A stretch of DNA of 64,000 bases, taken from positions 546,422-610,421 of the forward strand of contig WIDE01000001.1 of the NCBI GenBank assembly GCA_015039315.1, read 5' to 3'. The notes below the pieces were generated by a model. The model was not told the DNA's origin. It made no database searches and saw nothing but the letters and a program-made list of their open reading frames with translations. The position numbers were made by a program, and so were the translations under genes. The stretch comes from Clavulina sp. PMI_390. Taxonomy: Eukaryota; Basidiomycota; Agaricomycetes; Cantharellales; Hydnaceae. Of the stretch, positions 11,490-22,817 are shown piece after piece (the stretch's first letter is position 1; every line of letters starts with the position of its first letter).

Positions 11490-12771
11490 TCATTGTGGTT
11501 TATCTTTGAATGCAAGCTCCGATAGCTGATAGAACGCGGCGCCCTAGAGTGCATGTAGCAGAGTATCAGCATTCGGCATAGGTACATGAAGATGGATAGC
11601 TCGGCACGCACATTCATCATTTCCTTCTGCACAATCTTGGCGGCCACGAACGCAATTAAGCATTTATTGACCATGACAGGCGGAAGAACATTAGATTTCA
11701 CAAGTTCTGGTGCTGCAATGTTATAGCTGGTTAGAGCGGAAAATAAGGCAAGCTGGGGCCGAAGTATGCCCCAAACTATGTCAAGAGACGCACGTCGAAT
11801 GGGCTGGTCGGCCTCAATTATTCCCGCAAGTACTTCCTCTGCCGCTTTTCTTAGGGCCTGGATCGTATTAAATCGTTGCAGTTATTAGGATAGATGTGTT
11901 GTTACTCCATGAGGCGGTTCGTCGCCTTGTCTCACCGGATTACTCCCTCGATATTCCACCGGCGCGAGCTGTATGATCTTGTCGATCCACGCCTAAATGG
12001 GCATAAAGGCAAGTTAATGGGTCTAACAGTCACGAGGAGAAATACCCCGGATCGCACCGCGCGAGCTTTCTTCTCTTTTGGTGTCATCTGAGTTTTTGTT
12101 GCAGGCGCTTTTCTCAGTAAATTGCCGCCCGAGCTGGCCGAGGCAGCGGCGGTAGTCCTTGGGTTATCCCTGGAAGGATTCTTTGCGGTTGGGGGTGGAG
12201 AGGGTGAGGTGGGCGGAGGGGCGCTTGGAACGGCATAGCTGATTTCACCAACACGTGCGATGGTATCATTGGGGTTATTTGCGTTGATGCTAGAATACTG
12301 GATATTGGAGCTTTTGTTTGCAAATCCGCGCTCCACTAGCCATGAGAGACTCAGAGAATAAATCTTGAGGACGAAGAAAATACAATGAATGTGCACTCAC
12401 GCTCCTCAATTCGATTTAGGAAGGATGATGCATTAGGAGCCTATAGAATAGCGTGGTGGCTAAGTGCGACAGCTTCAAGAATTATTGACAGATGCAGTAT
12501 GTACCTCCGGCCATTCAACACAGAGTGTATTCATCTTCATCACGTACAAATACGAAGCAAACGCCTCGTTAAACGATTCCAGAGATCTTTCGAGGTCATT
12601 CAAGCCATCGACATTGTCCACAATAAAGTCTAATTCCTCCGATAGCTCTTTCATCGCTGGTACCAGAAACTCAAGCCCAGTAGTTCCAGAGCTGGAGCCC
12701 TGGGAACGCGCGAGAGCAGATAATGTACCATGCGATACGCGTCGTAGTGGTGTTCGATTTTGATTGGACAT
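11490..12771 (-). CDS. DAM1: DASH/DAM1 complex subunit Dam1
   Basis: Seven exons: 12505-12771, 12401-12440, 12058-12335, 11936-11992, 11794-11857, 11612-11712 and 11490-11543, giving 286 residues. The N-terminus carries the Dam1 signature: TPLRRVSHGTLSALARSQ, then GLEFLVPAMKELSEELDFI and LESFNEAFASYLYVMKMNTL followed by CVEWPEAP. A Pro/Ser/Thr-rich linker leads to a basic KEKKARA helix, then a conserved C-terminal region (WIDKIIQLAPVEYRGSNP, NVLPPVMVNKCLIAFVAAK, IVQKEMM) seen in basidiomycete proteins. Dam1 is the microtubule-contacting subunit of the ring that couples kinetochores to spindle microtubules and is regulated by Ipl1/Aurora B phosphorylation. Two exons are small (40 and 54 nt). 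It is divergent from FKBP2 with 172 bp between starts. Confidence 0.9.
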
Positions 12772-12943
12772 CGCGATTGCTGTAATTGAGCACGAAGGTT
12801 GGCAACTTGAGAGGAGCACACGACACAACACAACCAAACATCAATCAATCCTTCTCTGCAACGTCAGCAACTTTTCTCCTCGCCCACTTCTACCACCGTA
12901 ACAACTCACATTCTCGTCTGCGCAGTCGAGACTCTACACCGCT
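12772..12943. promoter_or_regulatory. Bidirectional promoter, DAM1 and FKBP2
   Basis: The start codons of DAM1 (minus) and FKBP2 (plus) are 172 bp apart. The interval contains CAACACAACC-like and CT-rich patches near the FKBP2 side but no clear TATA box. Shared regulation is inferred from spacing only. Confidence 0.5.
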
Positions 12944-13773
12944 ATGTACTTCCGCACTCTCATTGCTTCTCTGGCTCTCGCCACGTCGGTCTTCGCTGGC
13001 ACTCTCACCAAGCTTGAGGTCGACCGTGTGCACATCCCGGAAACTTGTGATATCAAGTCCGAGAAGAACGACATGCTGTCGATGGAATACGTATGCACCT
13101 GCTTTACCTCCTTCGATTTGCTGAAATTCAGCCCAATGACACGCATACATTGCAATAGACTGGGAGACTGCTGGACGGTGGCAAACAGTTTGACACGAGG
13201 TATGTTAGAAGTCCGTGTCCCTTCTCTTTGAATCCTACTGCTCACGAACTCTGTGAAATATTCCTCCCCTCAGCAAGGGCCGGGGCCCATTCCAATTCCC
13301 TCGTAAGTGACAAGTATTGCTCTGCAATGAATCTATTTTGAGACTCCGGTTCGAATTACCAAAGTTGGTGCTGGCAGGGTGATCAGAGGTAGGGTTGTTA
13401 TCATCTAGTAACACTTGCTTGTACTCACGTATACCATGCTGCAGGTTGGGACGAAGGGCTCATTGAGTAAGATTCCAGCTTTGGAATCAAGTAGATCTGA
13501 CCACATGCTGACCGTGCTTAATTATCTTATAGCATGTGTGTCGGAGAGAAGAGGCAGCTCCGTATTCCCTCGGATCTGGCATACGGTGCGCACCAGAGCT
13601 AAATTGATTCCTGTTTTCCTTTCTCATTTGCTCGTATATTAGGTTCCCGTGGCGCGGGCGGCCTTATCCCCCCCAATGCGGACCTCGTATTCGATGTTGA
13701 GCTCCTGGAGATCTCTAACAAGAAGGGCCGCTCAGCTGAGCAAAAGCCCGCCGCGGCGAAGGAGGATTTGTAG
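12944..13773 (+). CDS. FKBP2-type peptidyl-prolyl isomerase, ER lumen
   Basis: Seven exons: 12944-13090, 13159-13199, 13274-13302, 13365-13388, 13445-13466, 13533-13585 and 13643-13773, giving 148 residues. Residues 1-19 form a signal peptide (MYFRTLIASLALATSVFAG). The FKBP fold follows: MEYTGRLLDGGKQFDTSKGR, FQFPLGAGRVIRGWDEGL, IDMCVGEKRQLRIPSDLAYG and GAGGLIPPNADLVFDVELLE. The aromatic drug-pocket residues typical of active FKBPs (Y, F, W of YTG, FDTS, GWDEG) are present. The tail ends KEDL, a KDEL-like ER retention signal. The enzyme should catalyse prolyl cis-trans isomerisation during folding of secreted proteins and be inhibited by FK506. Exons of 29, 24 and 22 nt are very small, yet all phases close on the conserved sequence. 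Confidence 0.93.
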
Positions 13774-13952
13774 ATTCCTCGCTTGATATGAACTTTGTTG
13801 ATACCTCTTACTATGCTTTATATCAATATGGTTCGGAGGATATAGCCTCAGCTCGGCGCAATATTCATTTCGTTACAACACGTTGATATCATTACAGGAG
13901 TATCAGAAATATCAATCACCTATGCAAACCCATCGTTCACAGTCATGGTCAA

Positions 13953-16338
13953 CTAATCAGTTTTCTTTCCGTTCATCGCCACGCGCGTCATGATATAGTC
14001 AGACCAGATTGGGCGTCGCATTTGCGTCCAAAAATAAGTAAGCGAGCCAGGATACATGGCAACATTCTTGCCACCTTGTTGGTTATAATCTGTTCGATAG
14101 ATTATATCTTTATTAGGATCCATGTTCGCCTAGCCATCACCGATGGAACTCACAAGAGAAGCAGCTTGCCCAAGCGGTATCCTTCAAATGAGACTGGATG
14201 ACAGCGTTGTACTTGTCCGTAGCATCTTCCGTTACCTCCACAGCTTCCGTCTCGCCAGACAGGATGGGCTTCACGAGCTGGAGGGCGTAGTTCACCTGAC
14301 ATTCCATCACAAAGATGGCTGAACCATGGCCAGACGCCACATTGGGCCCTGCGGGAGAGTTGTATAAGCACACTGAGCTTGGCGATGAAGCATATACGCA
14401 ATCGAGCACGAACCAAGCACAATGAACATATTCGGGAATCCGGGGATAGTCGTTCCACGATATGCCGTCGGCCCACCATGTGCTTCAAAGTACTCCCTCA
14501 CAGAGTGTTTCCGGCCTACCAGTGGGGGGGCTGTCGCTCCCTGTAGTCGTCTCGTGAGCAGACACGCATTACGCAGACTCGAACAACAGAAACAGGGCAT
14601 ACTAGATCAAAGCCAGTCGCAGAAACAATGACGTCGAGCTCGTGGAGTTTCCCTATATGTATGATATTCAGTGATATGCATCACTGCACTTCACAGCAAT
14701 ACTTACCAGACTTGGTCTTTATCCCCTCAGGAGTTATACACTCAATGCCGTCCCATTCCGTCTGAACATTGGGACGATTGAGGGAGGAGAGATAGCCGGG
14801 ATCCACAATAATACTAGAAGAGAAAATATAGCATGTTCATGTCCGAAGTGCTTGGAGGCAGATAAAAAAAATCCGAACCGTTTACAGCCGAAGTCTACCA
14901 GAATAAAAATTCAGTGATGTGATGATTAATTAGCAATGACCCTCACTTACCATACTTAGGAATAAGCTTATCGTGGAGATGTTTGGGAGCTTTGGACCGA
15001 ATGTACTTTCGCGCAACGCCTTGTACCAAGCGTCGAAGCCAACGGCCGTGGTTAGACCAGACAAAATATCGAACATCGCTCTGGAGAGGGGAATTAAATG
15101 TTGTGCTGAGCAAGAAGTTTAGCTGATAGTCGAGCTAACAGAGGACGTACAGTGAAATAAATCCAAAATCGATACAAAGCCGCGGCGAAAGGCAAGAAGC
15201 TGAACATCCACTGGAACGGCTTCAAGTTGTAGTTTGCCTAACATATGAGGAGTATGTGGGCGTGATCATGGAATCTTTGACCCAGGGTGGATGACGACTC
15301 ACTCGAGGGAAGAACCAGCTTGGTGTGCGACAAAAGTTCACAACCTCCACTGAGGGGTCCTCGCTGATTGCGGGGACGATCTGAGCCCCCGAACAACCGT
15401 TCCCAATAATGGCCACGCGCTTGCCCTTGAGTTCCACGTCATGTCGCCATTGGGCAGCGTGCCAGACATCTCCGTGGAACGATTTGTATCCAGGGATATC
15501 AGGGAATGCTGGAACATGAAGGCCACCCACTACGATAGATATCAGTCCATTTCGTAGTCAAATACAATAGTCAGAACTAGATGAGACCGCACTTACTTGC
15601 GGCGAAGACGACCTTGGCTATCACCTCCTCCTCCCTGAGCACATTTCCGTCCCGGTCGGACACCTCAAACAGCAGAACATAGTGCTTCAGCAAATCATCC
15701 CACGCTCCATGCACAAGTTTGTAGCCAAACTTGATCTTCTGCGCTAACTCTCGCCTCTTCGCAACATTTTGAAGATATTTGAGAATTTCAGGCTGAGAGG
15801 AGTATTGTCTAGACCATTCTGGGTTCCAGTCGGTCGAGAGACTATACCACTGTGATAGGGGATTAGTTTTGATGGCTTGCGGAGGTGGGGAGTGCACGAA
15901 CGTACGTGCGATGGTACGTCGCAAGCACAACCCTGAGTGTTGATCAATCACCACAAATTCAGTACACACGATCTGTTGCCTGTGAAGAAGTAAGCTGCGT
16001 ACAGGATATACGTTCTCCTACTCAGAGACGAGGTGTGAGACCTGTTCGGAAGGAGCGTAGAGGTCACTAGTAAACTCACCCTCCACGTCCCTCCAACGTC
16101 ATGAGCTTTCTCATACATCTAGTAAAACAGATCAGGGGGAGCAGGGCACATGTAAGAAAATGGACCTTACATCAAAATCGTTGTAATTCAGCTTGTCTTT
16201 CAAAGCTATGGCAGCAGCCAGGCCACCAATGCTACAATGTGAGGCCAAGCGTTAAGCTAGATACTGGTCTGCCAGGTTTTTGACAACATACCCAGCGCCA
16301 ATGATGACAATCCGTTTCTCTTCTGCAAGGGGGGCCAT
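13953..16338 (-). CDS. Baeyer-Villiger-type flavin monooxygenase
   Basis: Fifteen exons: 16292-16338, 16171-16231, 16080-16118, 16003-16017, 15906-15932, 15597-15849, 15303-15529, 15151-15237, 14951-15080, 14879-14894, 14707-14813, 14603-14652, 14414-14540, 14154-14348 and 13953-14089; 505 residues. The FAD Rossmann motif GAGIGG is at 14-19. [19 protein letters not shown] spans 45-63. The Baeyer-Villiger fingerprint F165-x-G-x3-H171-x3-W175 is exact. The NADPH motif GNGCSG is at 190-195. The late [10 protein letters not shown] motif and the C-terminal YPGSLTYFW block are present. The family oxidises ketones to esters or lactones with NADPH and O2; the substrate here cannot be told. Exons of 15 and 16 nt encode ENVYP and DFGCKR parts. 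One donor (14878, GTTCGG) is weak. There is no biosynthetic cluster around it, so a catabolic or detoxifying role is more likely than secondary metabolism. Confidence 0.9.
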
Positions 16339-19244
16339 AGTGATGATGATGGTGGTGGGGAGTGAAAGGAAGGACTGCTGCCGACGAGGACTACTTGTAT
16401 AACCGGATGGAGACGGAAGTTCGGGAGAAGAAAGAAAGGACGTGGTCGATGATGTAAGGGCGGGAGCATTTCAATTTAAATGCGCGGAACCTATGTGGGG
16501 TTGGATCCAAGTATTTGGTCCAGCTTGTGTCGACGCCGAGGCAAATTCCTCCGGCGTGCTGTGTTCCATACCACCTGAGTGGTTCATCGGAGGGCCCGGT
16601 CATCCTGGCACAGGCTCCCCAGTTATAGATATCCAAAGCTACACCAAAGAGGGCCCGGTGTTGCTGTCCGCGGGCGAGTGTTATCCAGGCAAGCCCTCTC
16701 CCCAAAAAAATAGTTGCAGAGATCACCACGTCAAACGGGGCTGCACGTCCGCCAGAACATTTGTAAGGGATTGCACGAGGAGAGGTCCAAATGCCTTCCC
16801 TTGACTCTTTTTTTTTTTTTTTTTGAAACTTCAGCTCTGACCTGCGCTGCTTGTCTGCAACTCATCGCTCCTATATAGAATTTCTGAACAATGAATGGCT
16901 GTGGGCAAGACTAGAAGCCCTATGCGGTGGTGCATACGCCAAGTTCGAAAAAGCGCGGCTCGGTCTACTCAACACCTCTTATTCTTTGAAGAAGAGTTTT
17001 ATGTCGGGGCTGGAGGTCAAGATTTCTTCCCTTCAGTGCCTCCCCCTCGCTAATCACCTCACACAATATCACGCTCGAATGATGTCACTCCGGAACTACT
17101 AGCACAGCCGGCGCTGTGATTGTTGATCATGAGTGAATCTCCGCTTCGGAATAAGTCAAGCCACCACTCCTAGCTTACAATACTTCTCACCATCGTCTCT
17201 ATGCAGGGGCTCTGACAGGGAAACAATTCTCCTTATAAGGTTAGATTGCTTTGAATTGCTTACTCCGGCTTTGAGGGAATGATTGCTCGCGAATCACCAG
17301 CGAGCACTCTCTCTGTCATCATTGTGTGGGCTCCATCATGGAAGTTCACCCACAACTGCCACGTTCTCGCCGCTAATCTACTCCTATACCCCCTATGCTT
17401 GCACAGATGCCACAAATGTTACTAGCTCGGCGCATGTCCAGCTCCCACCTTCCTATGACCCCTTCTTTTCCAGATTCTCCGCTCAATTCTGAGATTTTCT
17501 GATGGCATTCCTAGAATTCCACTGTCCTATCTATACAACTCGCATGCCCGCTCGCTCGTTCTAGGGCCAGAAGGCTGAGCAGCCATTTCTAAACCCACTC
17601 AGTTCTCCGCTCATGGTTGAATGAAACCTATCCTGTTTCCTGGGAATGAGATGACCCCTTCACAGGCATTGCTTGCGCCCCATCCTACGGCCTCATCAGA
17701 TCCGTCGTGCCTGATCTTGTACATCAATAATCCCTCATCTCGCCAGTTCCTCTCGAAGTCGATGTGTTACAAGCTCCATGCGACATCCGATCGAACCCAA
17801 CGCCGCTACCATCCGCTATATTCGGCCTCGGGCATCCTATCTCCCAGGGCAGGTCTACTAAGCCTGTTTCTCTGGAGGAAAAAGGGGCGCGGGCGCATTT
17901 AACTGTCGATTGCGTTTCGACAGTCGGGTGAATTGTGGTGGCGTTGCGCCGACGGCATCCCATGGAAAGGAAGTCACAAGGGTACAGGAAAACACCATGT
18001 GCCGTAATTCCTATTCAAGCTTCTCCGAGGCTCGACGCCTGCTTCTCGAGTTGTGGCGTCGATTGACCTCATTTGTCGTCGTACCTGAGGAGGACCACCC
18101 TCTCACACCAGGATTTCCGCCGAGCTCCGTCCCGCTGGATAATCAACGGTTCAACCAGACATTATATGGCTATGCGATGGTGCTGTCACCCCTGTAGCCA
18201 TCTCATCGGCCTGTCTTGAGTTATGTGAATGAAGAGGCTCTCTTAATGATTTTCTCAGTCTTATTCTTCGATCTCAGACCTTGGTTCTCCTCGGCTCTCA
18301 GCATCAGGATTATCGATCTCTCCACCATACCCAGCCCCATTGTCCTAGTTCGATGATTATTCAGGGTTCAATCCTTTAGAGAGTGGACCAGACCACTCCT
18401 GGATCGTTTCACTTTTTCTGCTCGCGGTATTCATTCAGTCGCCGGGGACAAATTCCCTTGAGCATCTTGCTCCAAGTAGTCGATCCTCATGGACTCCCGC
18501 GAGCTTCACAGTTTTTCTCTCCCTGTTGCCTGTTTTCAACTAAGAATTAGATCCAGATCTATGTTTTAGTGCTTCATATGATTAGATAACCTCAATGTAG
18601 AAGATTATCTCTCGATCCCTCGATCTCGATGGGCGTCTATTTCCCTTCTGCTGGAAAGCTCGAAGTAGCCTGAGTTGGGTGAACAATTGGTGGACCATTT
18701 CGAATAAACAGTCAATGAACATACACATGTTCAACTGTTGTTACCACTCAATCAGTTCACTAGTTTGCGCCGCGAAATTCATAATCACCACCACGCCTTC
18801 AGCGAATAACGAATGCGAATCCACCACATGTTCGCTAGTCGTAAGGCATCGGTGGGTGAGAGACCGGCTGGAGCTATGGTGCGTTTTGACAGTTGCTCTG
18901 GGATCAGAGAAAGATCTAGACGGGGCCCCGGAGCCATGAGGAAAGCACGTTGGTAATCTAGATTCGGGATCAGACACGTAGGTGGTGCTGGCGGCACGCG
19001 CAGCTCAATTCCGCGGGGCCGTTGGCCCCACTGGGACGGACAAAAAGGGACAAATCGGTGAAAAACTATTATTATCATTGATCGGGCATGCTGTGGGTGC
19101 GAGTGGAAGGGGGCTGGATCTGACGCGGACTCAGCGATAGTAACAAAGAAGTCAAGCTGGATGTACGTCATGTCTAGGTCATTGCGAGAGACTTGTATCT
19201 AGGTTAAGCTACAGACGTGATATCCGCGAAATCGATGTTTGCAA
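16339..19244. other. Long gene-poor region
   Basis: About 2.9 kb with no supported gene, the largest such stretch in the window. It begins with the promoter of the monooxygenase. A 17-19-base T tract lies at about 16808-16826. Downstream, 17200-18700 is CT-rich and holds only short frames without domain character. I could not identify long terminal repeats, target-site duplications or transposase motifs by eye, but a decayed element or long non-coding transcript would look like this. Confidence 0.4.
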
Positions 19245-22032
19245 TCACGAGCCACCGAACTTCTCCTTCGCCATGGCTTTGAACATCTCCATTGTCTGGC
19301 GGTCCTTATCCTTCATTGCTTGTCGTCTATCCATGGGACCGCCTGATGCATCAGAAACTGCGGGGCCTAGCCTTTCGGCACGTTTCCCTTCGCGCTTGGC
19401 ATCGGCTCGTGCACGAGCAGCGTCTCGGCGCGCAATCCTTCAGCCGACAGCAAATGAACCATGAAAAAGGAACCAATTATTTAGCAAGGAGACATTGGAG
19501 CGAAAGGAATAAGGAGAAGCTTACGCAGCCCTGAAGCTATCTCCACCCCCACCACCCAGGATATCCTCGTCACGATACCCGCCCATGCCGTCCGCATCGG
19601 CATCCTTGGCCTCTCTGAACGACCGGTCGTTGTCCCGTCTTGCACGCTTGTTCTCCATCATTTTTTCCTTGCTGCCCGAAGCGAAGACTTCATGCTCCGA
19701 ATTGTCCCGCGGATGCCGCGACGCCCGCGACAGCACGAGCCTGTCCGCGCGGGCTTCACGCTCAAACTGGCGGTCTGCCTCGGACATCATTGGATCTCGC
19801 GGCCGTGACGAGGACGACGAAGAGGGGGGAGGCATTGGACCGTCGTCATCTTCGTCATCATCATCACGACCGCCGCCTCCAACACCTGGTGGCAGCATTG
19901 GTCCGATTGGTTTTCTGGAAGAGGTGGCGGCGGCGGTACCCCCAGAGCTGGAGCCAGCGGTGGCAGCTTCGACATCTTCTCGGGCTTTCTCCAGTGCCCG
20001 CGAATCGACACTTTTGCCACCTTCGAGAGCCAATTTCGATGCGAACGACCATTTGTAGCCCGTCAGGTTCGACGCACGGTGCGTAGCGGCGGAAGATGGA
20101 TTGTAGATTGAATCTAAGGACAAAACCAAAAAAAAATTGATCCTGTACTATGGTACGAATTAGGGAGAACTAGGCACGTACCAGAGAGTTCACCACGGTT
20201 CCACGCCTGAGAAAGTCGTCGCAAACCCAATCCAAGCAGGCATATGTGGATGTTGACAACGATCGGGCGAATCAATACAGTACATGCGAGCAAATCAATG
20301 ACGTTAGCGCGGGAGCAAAGTGATCGTGAACAAAGATAGGAATGCAGCGAATGGAGAATTTCCAGGAAAATGTCAATCACAATTGCCGCAGCACGGAAAG
20401 GGGTAGAAGAAGCAGAAGAGGCCATCAAGGAATTGCTTGCAAATGCACGGAGAGTTCTCGTATTCGCCCAAGGGCTAGAGCGGTTATGCCGAAGGGCAAG
20501 ACGTTTGGCGCATAGCCAGCATATGGCCGCTGTTGCCGATCCGTGAACCCGAGCTAGTCAAAACACGCCGCAGGGGTTTGAACGGATGGTCATATCCTCC
20601 ATCAGTACTGCCACGTTTGGCGAATCCCATGGAATCAATGCGTAGACTGAAAACGGCAAAGGAGTAACAGATCGAAGGACTTGCGGCCACATTTCGCAGC
20701 GAGCAAAGAGATACGATTTGATTGGCGCATCACACGGCGGACATACCGCTGGGTAAATCGGACCTCATTGAAAGTCAACGTAAAGAAAGGGAGAGGTAGG
20801 AAGGTGATTCTAGAACTTCCGCAATACCAAAAGGAGAGGGGGAGAAAGAGGAATCGCAAGATAACGACCCATGATATTGGAACCGACCACGCACCTTCAC
20901 GAATTTGCCGAAGTAATGACGGGCCTTCTCGCCTGACAGTTCATCGAAATACTACATATGGAGGAAGTATCGTCTCGCGAGTTCAGGGGTGCACATGCGA
21001 TGGTACCGCGTTCACAGCCGGCAGTACGGTGTCGTCCAGGCACCAATACGAAGAAGGTGCGAGCATAAAAGGTTTTTTTTTTTGTGTTGGTGGAATGTTG
21101 AATGGAGAAGCCACAGCCGCAGGGCCGGAAATAAGGGGGGAAGGTGTTGAGGTGTTTTCCCAGAGAAGTGCCGAAAGCGGTAAGCAGACAAAGGAGATTG
21201 TTCCAGGGTGTTTCAGGGTGGAAGCGAACAAGAGGTGTCGTGCGATTCATTGTCGACGGGGTTGGATTTGATGGACAATGATTGGGTGAGAATCAAGAAG
21301 AAGAGAAGGAAGCACTCCAACCGCAGGCAAGCCACCAAAACACCCGTTCAGAAAAAAAAAGCAGATTCATCCGCGCCGAAGACCCATGAAGAGACATGAT
21401 TGAACGCGAGGTCGAGGTCATAATGAAAGATCATTCATCGAGGATCGTGTATCGGCAGGAGGGATCGACGCGAGGCGTGTACAGTCAGCCAGGAGGATCA
21501 AGGCCGATGATGGAGATGCGGTTAGAATACCCGACGCATTGGGAAACGAGGTAAACGATAAGCCGAACGAGAAGTTTGGTGGTGTGTTTGTTTAGTCAGT
21601 CAGGTGAGGACGCAATAGCACAGAGGTTGCACCGGAGTCAATGAGTCCGGTGATGAGTAATAGGGAGGTTTCCGTGGAACAAAAATATCGCATCGATCGT
21701 GGAATAGAAGCGGGGCCAGAAAAACGAGCACAAGGTTCGTTTGCGAGCACACATATGGGAATACGGCGAAAAGGAAAAGAAATGTATGAAAGTGAGCATT
21801 GGTGCCACCATCGTAAACGCATTCGAAAGGGAGCGAGCCATCCCAAAAGTTTCAAATCCAAAAAAAAAGATAGCACAAAACATACCTTTCCCTTGCTTTC
21901 CTTCAACCATAGCCTAAAGTTGTCGCTTTTGAGGAAATAGTCGTCTGCAGAGATGACGTCGATGTTTTGTAATGACGTAACGCGGTCGCTGTCGCGGTGG
22001 CGACTAGAGCGAGAGGACGAGTCTTTTGGCAT
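19245..22032 (-). CDS. SCI1-like nuclear protein, Arg/Asp-rich
   Basis: Five exons: 21886-22032, 20895-20951, 20182-20206, 19525-20113 and 19245-19437, giving 336 residues. The conserved N-terminal region is DYFLKSDNFRLWLKESKGK, then YFDELSGEKARHYFGKFVK and AWNRGELSDSIYN, followed by TGYKWSFASKL. This pattern (YFxKxxxFxxWL, ARxxFxxFVxxWN) is that of style cell-cycle inhibitor 1 (SCI1)-type nuclear proteins of plants and fungi. The rest is disordered: GPMLPPG, a poly-Asp run, GPMPPP, then Arg/Ala/Glu-rich helices ending DRQTMEMFKAMAKEKFGGS. A role in nuclear RNA or splicing factor assemblies is inference. Introns 1 and 2 are 934 and 688 nt, more than ten times the local norm, and exon 3 is only 25 nt. 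Confidence 0.8.
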
Positions 22033-22817
22033 AGTGGCTAACAGTGACTCCTAGAGGTTACTCCTGAGGCGCAGATTCAATGCGCGGGACGCCGAGCGTG
22101 TGACACGTGTTGCGTTGTTTGATGTTGAGTGGGTGGACTGTGGGGGGTTATTTGGCTGTGTGGAGATTGGCGAAGCAGCTCAGACTTTTCATTTACATGT
22201 CTATTTTCATTTAGAGATAGATTGGGTTCAATTGGAGTGGGATTCAAGTCTGGGCTTCGGCTGGTTAGTGCCGGGCCACTCCCTTCCCTCGAGTCTTCGA
22301 GCCTTCGAGCCGTCGGCCTCGCTCATATTGCTCAACAAGGTCGCCGACAGTCCACCCCCACCCCGTCTGCCGGGGGAAGAGGGTGGGGATGACGTGCATG
22401 CTTGGTGCTGCCAGATCCAGCAGCTGCACCCTGAGTAGGCCTAATCACCGCGTTTCGGAAGCGCGGTGGAGGAGGAGGCGTTTGAAATAGAGGAGGCAGA
22501 TCGAAGTTTGGGAGATTCAATGCGAACCCTGAGCTCGACGCTTTCCATTCGGGAGGGTCGGATACGGCCACTCCTTTCACTCGCATCACCAAAACAATAG
22601 AGAAAAAATATTTGTATATGGGCTAGGATATTTCCTTTTCCTCTTTCTGTGTGTGTGGCCTGACGCAAGGCCTCCCTACAACAGAGCGACCCCACCATCT
22701 GTCTCTCTCCTAATCTTTGCTTTTCTCTCTCTCTCCCTCTCTCTCCCTTCTTCTTTGTGCTTTCCTCCTTAGCTCATTTGCATCGAATAGCTTGGGGCTA
22801 GCTGCAACGCGCTCTTT
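22033..22817. promoter_or_regulatory. Divergent promoter region, SCI1-like gene and Zn2Cys6 factor
   Basis: There are 785 bp between the divergent start codons. CT-rich tracts (CTCTCTCTCT near 22725-22745) lie close to the transcription-factor start and look like a pyrimidine-rich fungal leader. The short frames here (22100-22438) have no domain. No other element was recognised. Confidence 0.4.

Noticed and set aside
16808..16826. Poly-T tract as a possible polyadenylation or retrotransposon tail
   Set aside because: Only a short homopolymer; no element body, target duplication or adjacent coding end supports it.
20182..20425. Open frame (MASSASSTPFRAAAIVIDIF) as first exon of the SCI1-like gene
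   Set aside because: It lies inside intron 2. The conserved core exons at 21886-22032 and 20895-20951 join in phase to 20206, restoring the family motif, while this frame has no family resemblance.
20681..21271. 196-codon plus-strand open frame
   Set aside because: It runs antisense through exon 2 and introns of the well-supported SCI1-like gene and has no domain.
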